From NCBI GenBank assembly GCA_964596645.1, contig CAZQVB010000060.1, positions 1-19,919 on the forward strand: a DNA stretch of 19,919 bases, read 5' to 3'. Both the position numbers and the translations under genes were made by a program. The stretch comes from CAVQEK01 sp964596645 (GTDB lineage: Bacteria; Bacteroidota; Bacteroidia; Cytophagales; Cyclobacteriaceae). This document shows, piece after piece, positions 14,896 through 19,919 of the stretch (its first letter is position 1; each line of letters opens with the position of its first letter). The notes below the pieces were generated by a model that saw nothing but the letters and a program-made list of their open reading frames with translations, did not search any database and had not been told where the DNA came from.

Positions 14896-15825
14896 TTAAT
14901 GTATGAATAATGAACTAATTGATTCGTTGTTGTGCGTTTTGCGTATGCCTTTGGCAAACAAGGCTGCCACGCTCAGTACTTTTATTTTTCCGCTTTCTTT
15001 ATAAAGCGGAATGGTGTCAGTCACCACCAGCTCTTCCAGTGCCGATTTTTCTATGTTTTCATAGGCGTTGTTCGACAGCACCGGATGCGTACAAATGGCC
15101 CTTACCGTACGCGCACCTTCATCTTTCAGCACCAGGCTGGCTTTGGAGAGTGTGCCTCCGGTATCGATCAGATCGTCGATCATCACCACGTCTTTGCCTT
15201 CCACATTGCCTATCACCTGCATCGAGGCCACCTCATTGGCTCTTTTCCTGTACTTATCGATCACGACCATATCTACCTCAAAGTGCTTGGCAAAAGACCT
15301 TGCACGCTTGGTGCCACCCACATCGGGAGAGGCAATGATGAGGTTGTCGAGCTCGAGGCTTTTCACGTAGGGCACGAAGATGTAGCTACCATCGAGGTGA
15401 TCTACGGGTATATCAAAGAAGCCCTGTATCTGGCCGGCATGTAAGTCGCAAGTCATTATGCGGTCTGCTCCGGCGGCAGATATCAGGTTGGCCACCATTT
15501 TTGCCGCTATGGCTACCCTTGGTCTGTCTTTTCTATCCTGACGAGCATAGCCAAAGTATGGGATCACCACCGTCACATATTTAGCACTGGCGCGTTTGGC
15601 GGCGTCGATCATCAGCAACAGCTCCATCATATTATCGGACGGAGAAAATGTAGAACTGATCAGAAATACATCGCAGCCCCGCACAGACTCTTTGTAAGCC
15701 GGCGACATTTCTCCATCGCTAAACTTCTGAATGTCTATTTCACCCAGAGGCTGCCCGTATTCCATGGCGATTTTCTTGGCCAAATACTGCGAATTGGTAC
15801 CTGAAAAGAGCTTTACCTTGGGCAT
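14896..15825 (-). CDS. prs: Ribose-phosphate pyrophosphokinase (PRPP synthetase)
   Basis: This cytoplasmic enzyme of 309 residues makes PRPP from ribose 5-phosphate and ATP, feeding nucleotide, histidine and tryptophan synthesis. The two phosphoribosyltransferase-like halves are complete. Visible motifs are RQDRKDRPR (95-103), the catalytic-histidine segment CDLHAGQIQGFF (H129), the flexible-loop KYRKR (191-195) and the PRPP-binding loop DDLIDTGGT (217-225). The length is standard for class I enzymes. It sits between tRNA-Gln and rplY on the same strand. I find no promoter box in the 80 bp between the tRNA and the prs start. Confidence 0.97.
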   Translation of the reverse strand: MPKVKLFSGTNSQYLAKKIAMEYGQPLGEIDIQKFSDGEMSPAYKESVRGCDVFLISSTFSPSDNMMELLLMIDAAKRASAKYVTVVIPYFGYARQDRKDRPRVAIAAKMVANLISAAGADRIMTCDLHAGQIQGFFDIPVDHLDGSYIFVPYVKSLELDNLIIASPDVGGTKRARSFAKHFEVDMVVIDKYRKRANEVASMQVIGNVEGKDVVMIDDLIDTGGTLSKASLVLKDEGARTVRAICTHPVLSNNAYENIEKSALEELVVTDTIPLYKESGKIKVLSVAALFAKGIRKTHNNESISSLFIH

Positions 15826-15846
15826 GATGTGATATGATGAAGGTCT

Positions 15847-15895
15847 AAAAATAAAAGTCCCGAATGGAGCCTTCCTGCGGTGGGCATATTCGGGA
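15847..15895 (-). terminator. Terminator or attenuator hairpin between tRNA-Gln and prs
   Basis: On the minus strand, TCCCGAAT and ATTCGGGA form a perfect 8-bp stem around a 22-base loop that can add a GCC/GGC pair set. The sequence CTTTTATTTTT follows. This is a good intrinsic terminator shape for the tRNA transcript. It ends only about 22 bp before the prs start codon. Confidence 0.65.
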
Positions 15896-15905
15896 TGTTT
15901 TGTTG

Positions 15906-15976
15906 TTGTCCCACTAGGATTCGAACCTAGACAGACAGAACCAAAATCTGTAGTGCTACCATTACACCATGGGACA
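15906..15976 (-). tRNA. tRNA-Gln (anticodon UUG)
   Basis: This 71-base cloverleaf has acceptor arms TGTCCCA and TGGGACA with discriminator A, a D-loop containing AATGGTA, anticodon stem ACAGA/TCTGT around the loop TTTTGGT (anticodon TTG, plus-strand 15942-15944) and a T-arm CTAGG-TTCGAAT-CCTAG. The 3' CCA is not encoded (CAACA follows), so it must be added after transcription. It reads CAA codons and, by wobble, CAG. It is the first element of the tRNA-Gln, prs, rplY run. Confidence 0.97.
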
Positions 15977-16004
15977 GCATTATTACTGCCTTAAAATCGG
16001 GAGG

Positions 16005-16012
16005 CAAAGGTA
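16005..16012 (-). promoter_or_regulatory. -7 box for tRNA-Gln
   Basis: On the minus strand this reads TACCTTTG, a full match to TAnnTTTG, 28 bp upstream of the mature tRNA 5' end. TTTTA lies at roughly the -33 distance, one base off TTTG. It may also drive prs and rplY by read-through. Confidence 0.55.
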
Positions 16013-16044
16013 ATTCAATATTTCATTTTTTAAAATAGTGGCAT

Positions 16045-16066
16045 TTGATTTTATCTTTGAAATCAA
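16045..16066. repeat. Dyad enclosing a -7-like box
   Basis: TTGATTT (16045-16051) and AAATCAA (16060-16066) are perfect inverted repeats. The eight bases between them are TATCTTTG, an exact TAnnTTTG match. The dyad lies between the divergent tRNA-Gln and rpmH promoters. No good -33 box accompanies it. Confidence 0.35.
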
Positions 16067-16111
16067 TGTTCGCAGCAGATAGTTCGTCTACTGAAATTTG
16101 AGCAGAACCAT

Positions 16112-16143
16112 TTTGGTTTGTCGTATAAAGCTATATATCTTTG
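16112..16143 (+). promoter_or_regulatory. Promoter of the rpmH-rnpA operon
   Basis: TTTG at 16112-16115, a 20-bp spacer and TATCTTTG at 16136-16143 match the Bacteroidota -33/-7 consensus at every fixed base. The predicted start is near 16148, leaving a leader of about 33 bases before rpmH. Confidence 0.75.
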
Positions 16144-16180
16144 CAGCCCATTAAAAATTCGATAAGAAAAGAGCTTTACA

Positions 16181-16339
16181 ATGAAAAGGACTTATCAGCC
16201 TTCAGTGCGCAAACGCAAAAATAAACACGGATTTCGTTCAAGAATGGCCACTCCAGGTGGTAAATCTGTTCTGGCCAATAGAAGGGCGAAAGGAAGAAAG
16301 CGCCTCACAGTTTCTGACGAGGGCAAGCACAAAAGTTAA
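16181..16339 (+). CDS. rpmH: Ribosomal protein bL34
   Basis: This is a 52-residue, highly basic large-subunit ribosomal protein. It begins MKRTYQPS and continues with the diagnostic core KRKNKHGFRSRM (11-22) and the ANRRAKGRKRL segment (32-42). It is slightly longer than the E. coli protein because of a short tail. It starts at the ATG at 16181 after a consensus promoter. It is followed within 20 bp by rnpA, the gene order conserved across bacteria. Confidence 0.97.
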   Translation: MKRTYQPSVRKRKNKHGFRSRMATPGGKSVLANRRAKGRKRLTVSDEGKHKS

Positions 16340-16358
16340 ATTAGACTTACGATGCGTA

Positions 16359-16754
16359 TTGGGTTTTCAACTCAGTAAATACGAGATTCTCCGCGGGGAC
16401 ACCAGCATAAAGGAACTATTTAATAATGGTTCCTCTTTTTTTTTATACCCGTTTAAGATTTTTTATAAAAGCACTTCCGGTGCGGATGTGGCAAAAATAC
16501 TATTTGCCGTCTCTGGCAAACACCTCCGAAAGGCCACGGACCGCAATATGGTAAGACGGCGCATGAAAGAGGCGTACCGGCTCCAAAAGCACCTGCTGCA
16601 AGGCAATGCAGTCAGCACACTTTCCATTTCCTGCGCACTTATCTATATTGGTAAAGAAAAACTAAGCTACGGCGAGATCGAAGCCAAACTAAAAATCATA
16701 CTCCTTCGTTTGAATGAAGCTGTTTACGAAAAAAATCAACCTTATGAAGAATAA
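16359..16754 (+). CDS. rnpA: Ribonuclease P protein component
   Basis: This is a protein subunit of about 131 residues that assists the RNase P RNA in removing 5' leaders from pre-tRNAs. Family features are the early YEILRG segment, IKELFNNGSSFFLYPFKIFY near residues 16-35, and the RNA-binding helix with ATDRNMVRRRMKEAYRL. The open frame reaches back to an ATG at 16257, but that would overlap most of rpmH. TTG at 16359, 19 bases after the rpmH stop, gives a normal N-terminus, and no in-frame ATG or GTG gives a comparable one. The 3' end overlaps the start of the S41 protease gene by 11 bp. Confidence 0.88.
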   Translation: MGFQLSKYEILRGDTSIKELFNNGSSFFLYPFKIFYKSTSGADVAKILFAVSGKHLRKATDRNMVRRRMKEAYRLQKHLLQGNAVSTLSISCALIYIGKEKLSYGEIEAKLKIILLRLNEAVYEKNQPYEE

Positions 16755-18411
16755 ATCCATGAAGGCCGTGGCCTTGCTTATTATCGTAGTCGGATTTGCA
16801 GGCTTGGCGTCTTTTAACAATCCGGACGAGCGCTACTTCGAAATCACTAAAAACCTGGACATTTTTGCCACTTTATTCAAAGAGGTCAATGCCTATTATG
16901 TCGATGAAATCAATCCAAACGACCTGGTGAAGTCCGGCATTGACGCCATGTTGGCGTCACTCGATCCATACACCAACTATATTCCTGAAGACAACATCGA
17001 GGATTATCGATTTGTGACCACCGGGCAATATGGCGGCATAGGCGCGGTCATCGGTCAGAAGAATGACAGGAATGTAATTATAATGCCTTACAAAGGCTTT
17101 CCGGCAGCCAATAGCGGCTTGCGCATTGGCGACGAAATATTGAAAGTAGATGGTGTAGATGTGACAGGAAAAAATACTGGCGACATTAGCCAACTGCTCA
17201 AGGGCCAGGCCAACACCCAGTTGAAGTTGACCGTGCAGCGCTACGGACAAAATGATCCCATTGATATTACTATTACCAGGGAAAAAATTACCATCGATAA
17301 CGTTCCTTACTCAGGCATGGTGGCCTCCGACGTGGGATACATCAAATTGTCTGATTTTACAACCGGCGCAGGAAAGGAAGTGAAAAAGGCCGTAGAAAAG
17401 CTCAAGAAGGAGGGCGCAACAAAAATTGTTCTAGACCTGCGCGACAACCCGGGTGGATTGCTCAATGAAGCCGTGAACGTCTCCAACGTTTTTGTAGCTC
17501 AGGGCTCAGAGGTAGTCAGCACCAAAGGCAAAGTCACAGACTGGAACAAAACCTATAAAGCGCTCGACCCAACAGTAGATAACCAAATACCAGTAGCCGT
17601 ACTGACCAGCCACCGCAGTGCTTCCGCAGCCGAAATAGTGGGCGGCGTGATACAGGATTACGATCGTGGCGTGCTTGTGGGTCAACGTACATTTGGTAAA
17701 GGGCTGGTACAGGCTACACGGCCACTCACCTACAATTCACAATTGAAGATCACCACGGCGAAATACTACATACCGAGCGGCCGGTGCATTCAATCCATCA
17801 ATTACAGTGAGCGCAATGAAGATGGCAGCTTGGAGAGAATACCCGATTCGCTGAAGGTGGCTTTTAAAACCAAAAATGGCCGAACGGTGTACGACGGAGG
17901 AGGAATAAATCCGGATGTGGAAGTAGAACCAAGAAAACTGGCACCAATTACCATCAGTCTCATATCGAAGGACCTCATTTTCGATTTTGCTACCCAATAT
18001 TTTTATGAGCATCCGGAAGTGGCACCTGCAGCCGATTTCAAACTGACCGATGCTGAATATGAAGATTTCATTCGGTACCTGTCTGGCAAGGATTACGACT
18101 ATACCACCAAAGTGGAAAAGGCAATCGACGAACTTATCGATTATGCTAAAACCGAAAAGTATTACGACCGGATCAAAGACAAGGTGAAGGAATTGGAGGT
18201 GAATGTACGCCACAATAAAGACCACGATCTACGCGCTTTTCAGGACGAAATTAAAAGCATTATAGAAGAACGTATAGTCGAGCATTATTACTTGATGGAT
18301 GGAAGCTTTGAGTCTTCATTTGATGATGACGCACAGCTTCAGGCGGCCATAGCAGTGCTCAACGACCGCACCAAGTACAGTGATATACTGGCTGCTGCCA
18401 GCACCAAATAA
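16744..18411 (+). CDS. S41 family C-terminal processing protease
   Basis: This is a predicted exported serine protease of about 555 residues. It has an N-terminal signal or anchor segment (about 6-24) and a Ctp N-terminal helical region including ASLDPYTNYIP (71-81). A PDZ domain (about 95-180) contains GGIGA, and the S41 core (about 195-350) has DLRDNPGG (231-238). The Ser/Lys dyad is in SASAAE (nucleophile about Ser294) and FGKG (Lys319), 25 residues apart as in E. coli Prc. A C-terminal region of about 200 residues, helical and charged, is typical of Bacteroidota members. Such enzymes trim C-termini of envelope proteins. The ATG at 16744 overlaps the rnpA stop. The longer frame from 16714 lies deeper in rnpA, and Met at 16759 is an alternative start. 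Confidence 0.92.
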   Translation: MKNKSMKAVALLIIVVGFAGLASFNNPDERYFEITKNLDIFATLFKEVNAYYVDEINPNDLVKSGIDAMLASLDPYTNYIPEDNIEDYRFVTTGQYGGIGAVIGQKNDRNVIIMPYKGFPAANSGLRIGDEILKVDGVDVTGKNTGDISQLLKGQANTQLKLTVQRYGQNDPIDITITREKITIDNVPYSGMVASDVGYIKLSDFTTGAGKEVKKAVEKLKKEGATKIVLDLRDNPGGLLNEAVNVSNVFVAQGSEVVSTKGKVTDWNKTYKALDPTVDNQIPVAVLTSHRSASAAEIVGGVIQDYDRGVLVGQRTFGKGLVQATRPLTYNSQLKITTAKYYIPSGRCIQSINYSERNEDGSLERIPDSLKVAFKTKNGRTVYDGGGINPDVEVEPRKLAPITISLISKDLIFDFATQYFYEHPEVAPAADFKLTDAEYEDFIRYLSGKDYDYTTKVEKAIDELIDYAKTEKYYDRIKDKVKELEVNVRHNKDHDLRAFQDEIKSIIEERIVEHYYLMDGSFESSFDDDAQLQAAIAVLNDRTKYSDILAAASTK

Positions 18412-18488
18412 TCCGCGCTATTTTGCACATGTCAGATGCTGGGCAACGCACGTACATAGAGAAATGTCAATTTCCTGATCCCTTTTAA

Positions 18489-19190
18489 ATGGCATTTATT
18501 TTAAGTATAGAAACGGCAACGCCGGTATTGTCAGTAGCGCTTCATGAATGTGGCCGGCTACTGCACATCCGCGAGATCAACCGTGAGAAATCTCACTCGG
18601 AGTTTTTAATGGTTGTTATTTGTGAAATTCTAAGCCAGGTAGGAGTTGATAGAAGTCAATTAAATGCGGTGGCCATTTCAGAGGGTCCAGGGTCATACAC
18701 TGGCTTGCGCATAGGGGCCGCTACAGCAAAGGGTCTATGCTACGCATTGGATGTGCCGCTGTTGGCCGTTAATACGCTGGGTGCGATGGCCTGTCAGATG
18801 CGTCAAAATGCCAATGTGCAGACGGAATCATTGCTGTGCCCCATGCTGGATGCCAGGCGTATGGAAGTGTATACAGCGCTGTATAAGTACAATATGGAAA
18901 TGGTAATGGAAACGAGCGCGATAGTTGTAGATGGCCTATTTATGGCACAGGAGCTGAGCAGCCATCCCATCTATTTCTTTGGCGACGGAATGAATAAGTG
19001 TAAGCCATTACTCGCTATTAATAAAAATGCACAATTTATTGATCATGTACGGCCAAGCGCCGACAGTATAGGTGAAATGGCCTGGCAGCATTGGAAGGAA
19101 GGCAAATTGCAGCATCCAGCATATTTCGAACCTTTATACCTTAAAGAATTTATGGCGAAAAAGCCGTCGGGAAAAAATTTGATTGTATAG
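18489..19190 (+). CDS. tsaB: tRNA threonylcarbamoyladenosine biosynthesis protein TsaB
   Basis: This 233-residue cytoplasmic protein has the ASKHA fold. It partners TsaD and TsaE in t6A modification of A37 in ANN-decoding tRNAs. Evidence is the N-terminal LSIETATPVLSVAL segment (5-18), HSEFL (36-40), the strongly conserved SEGPGSYTGLRIG loop (64-76) and DARRMEVYTA (121-130). The length is normal for TsaB and too short for TsaD. It begins 77 bp after the protease gene, with only a poor promoter match in the gap (TATTTTG near 18419). The DUF2480 gene follows 2 bp after its stop, so these two form one transcript. Confidence 0.94.
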   Translation: MAFILSIETATPVLSVALHECGRLLHIREINREKSHSEFLMVVICEILSQVGVDRSQLNAVAISEGPGSYTGLRIGAATAKGLCYALDVPLLAVNTLGAMACQMRQNANVQTESLLCPMLDARRMEVYTALYKYNMEMVMETSAIVVDGLFMAQELSSHPIYFFGDGMNKCKPLLAINKNAQFIDHVRPSADSIGEMAWQHWKEGKLQHPAYFEPLYLKEFMAKKPSGKNLIV

Positions 19191-19192
19191 CG

Positions 19193-19717
19193 ATGGATAG
19201 AGAAGCAGAGATTGTGAACCGGGTGGCAACAAGTGGTTTGATCACCATAGATTTAATGGATTTTTACCACCCAGGGGAGCGGACTGTATTTGATATAGCT
19301 GACTTGTTGTATGAGCGCCTGGTATTGAAGGAAAGGGATTTTAGGGCGTTTGCAAAAGATCATGATTGGTCGCGCTATAAAGATATGAATGTGGCGCTGG
19401 ATTGCACAGCCGATGCCATTGTACCTACCTGGGCATACATGCTGTTGACCACAAAACTTGCCCCTTATGCGAATATGGTGGTACGTGGAAATTTAGAAAC
19501 CTTGGAGACACTATTATACTACAAAGCCATTTCTGGTCTTAATCCGCTGCAATATTCCGGAGCCAGGGTAGTGATTAAAGGCTGCAGTAAAGTAGCTGTG
19601 CCAGAGTCTGCCTATATATTAATTACGGAGATGCTGCTGCCTCACGTAGCCAGCCTGATGTACGGTGAGCCGTGTAGTACCGTTCCCTTGTACAAGGCTC
19701 CGCGGGAGAAAGGATAA
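19193..19717 (+). CDS. DUF2480 family protein
   Basis: This is a soluble protein of 174 residues with no signal peptide. It matches the DUF2480 family of Bacteroidota, which has no known function. Recognisable stretches are EIVNRVATSGLITIDL (6-21), ALDCTADAIVPTWAYMLL (68-85), KGCSKVAVPESAY (129-141) and YGEPCSTVPLYK (157-168). The only three cysteines (C71, C131, C161) all lie in these stretches. It starts 2 bp after tsaB and is probably translated from the same message. A tie to tRNA modification is suggested only by position. Confidence 0.88.
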   Translation: MDREAEIVNRVATSGLITIDLMDFYHPGERTVFDIADLLYERLVLKERDFRAFAKDHDWSRYKDMNVALDCTADAIVPTWAYMLLTTKLAPYANMVVRGNLETLETLLYYKAISGLNPLQYSGARVVIKGCSKVAVPESAYILITEMLLPHVASLMYGEPCSTVPLYKAPREKG

Positions 19718-19774
19718 ATCATTATTTTATATAAAATTTTGGCAGGCAAGACGTGTAGATATTCCCGGCATTAT

Positions 19775-19857
19775 TATCTTTGCCCTCCCAATACGGCGCA
19801 CGGCTGTGGAGGGGGTGAAAGATGGGGCCTTGGGCCGGATTTATTTCCATTTTTTTC
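19775..19857 (+). other. Promoter-like box, hairpins and T-tract; possible small RNA
   Basis: TATCTTTG at 19775-19782 matches the -7 box, without a -33 box at normal spacing. Beyond it, CCCTCC (19783-19788) can pair with GGAGGG (19808-19813). A GGCC-TTG-GGCC mini-hairpin lies near 19826-19836, and a seven-T run follows at 19851-19857. No protein is encoded. No RNA family is recognised, so this is only a candidate. Confidence 0.25.
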
Positions 19858-19866
19858 ACACATCTT

Positions 19867-19897
19867 TTTGTCTTGGTATTTTATTTTCTTACCTTTG
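19867..19897 (+). promoter_or_regulatory. Strong consensus promoter at the right edge
   Basis: TTTG at 19867-19870, a 19-bp spacer and TACCTTTG at 19890-19897 match both Bacteroidota boxes exactly. Transcription would start near 19902, about 18 bases before the window ends. The gene it serves lies outside. Confidence 0.65.
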
Positions 19898-19919
19898 CAT
19901 CCGCTTTCTCAGGAAGGGT

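Noticed and set aside
16257..16358. ATG start and N-terminal extension for rnpA
   Set aside because: It lies within rpmH in another frame and does not resemble RnpA.
16714..16743. Earlier start for the S41 protease
   Set aside because: It extends further into rnpA. The ATG at 16744 gives a normal signal segment.
19687..19737. Perfect palindromes CCTTGTACAAGG (19687-19698) and ATTTTATATAAAAT (19724-19737)
   Set aside because: The first is inside the DUF2480 coding sequence and explained by codons. The second is A/T-only and too weak to call a terminator.
1..19919. CRISPR array, insertion sequence, prophage, integron or defence island
   Set aside because: No regularly spaced repeats, transposase, integrase, phage or defence-type proteins were seen anywhere in the window.

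Overview
This window is chromosomal DNA of a Bacteroidota bacterium. The evidence is a PorP/SprF protein next to a long PKD-repeat protein with a gliding-motility/type IX secretion C-terminal domain, DUF58/BatA, DUF4296 and DUF2480 genes, and repeated promoter boxes of the Bacteroidota form TAnnTTTG (with TTTG about 19-20 bp upstream in the best cases). The order cannot be fixed from sequence alone. A gliding-type or Chitinophagales-like lineage is a guess.

Layout. 1-271: non-coding, with a short direct repeat and an imperfect dyad. 272-3084 (minus): three tightly overlapping genes, DUF58 protein, a membrane protein I do not recognise as a named family, and a BatA-like VWA protein. 3134-5901 (plus): a DUF4296 lipoprotein followed by mutS2, sharing one base. 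5999-10736 (minus): a 1211-residue secreted PKD protein and, downstream, its probable PorP/SprF partner. 10737-11491: a 755-bp non-coding gap. 11492-13462 (plus): a cellulose-synthase-like GT2 glycosyltransferase and a rhodanese lipoprotein 3 bp apart. 13489-15976 (minus): tRNA-Gln, prs, rplY and pth. 16181-19717 (plus): rpmH, rnpA, an S41 C-terminal processing protease, tsaB and a DUF2480 gene. 19718-19919: non-coding, ending in a near-perfect Bacteroidota promoter whose gene lies outside the window.

How the genes work together. Most of the right half is translation-related housekeeping (tRNA-Gln, PRPP synthesis, bL25, Pth, bL34, RNase P protein, t6A synthesis). The left half is cell envelope: a Bat-type membrane VWA cluster, a T9SS substrate with its outer-membrane partner, and a processive glycosyltransferase with a periplasmic-type lipoprotein. 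I found no IS element, phage gene, CRISPR array or recognisable defence island. The least explained items are the middle gene of the Bat-type cluster, the GT2/rhodanese pair, the hairpin between tRNA-Gln and prs, and the 755-bp gap.

Several start sites differ from the longest open frames. batA begins at 1324, the porP-like gene at 7021, the middle Bat-cluster gene at a TTG, the DUF4296 lipoprotein probably at a GTG, and rnpA probably at a TTG just after rpmH.
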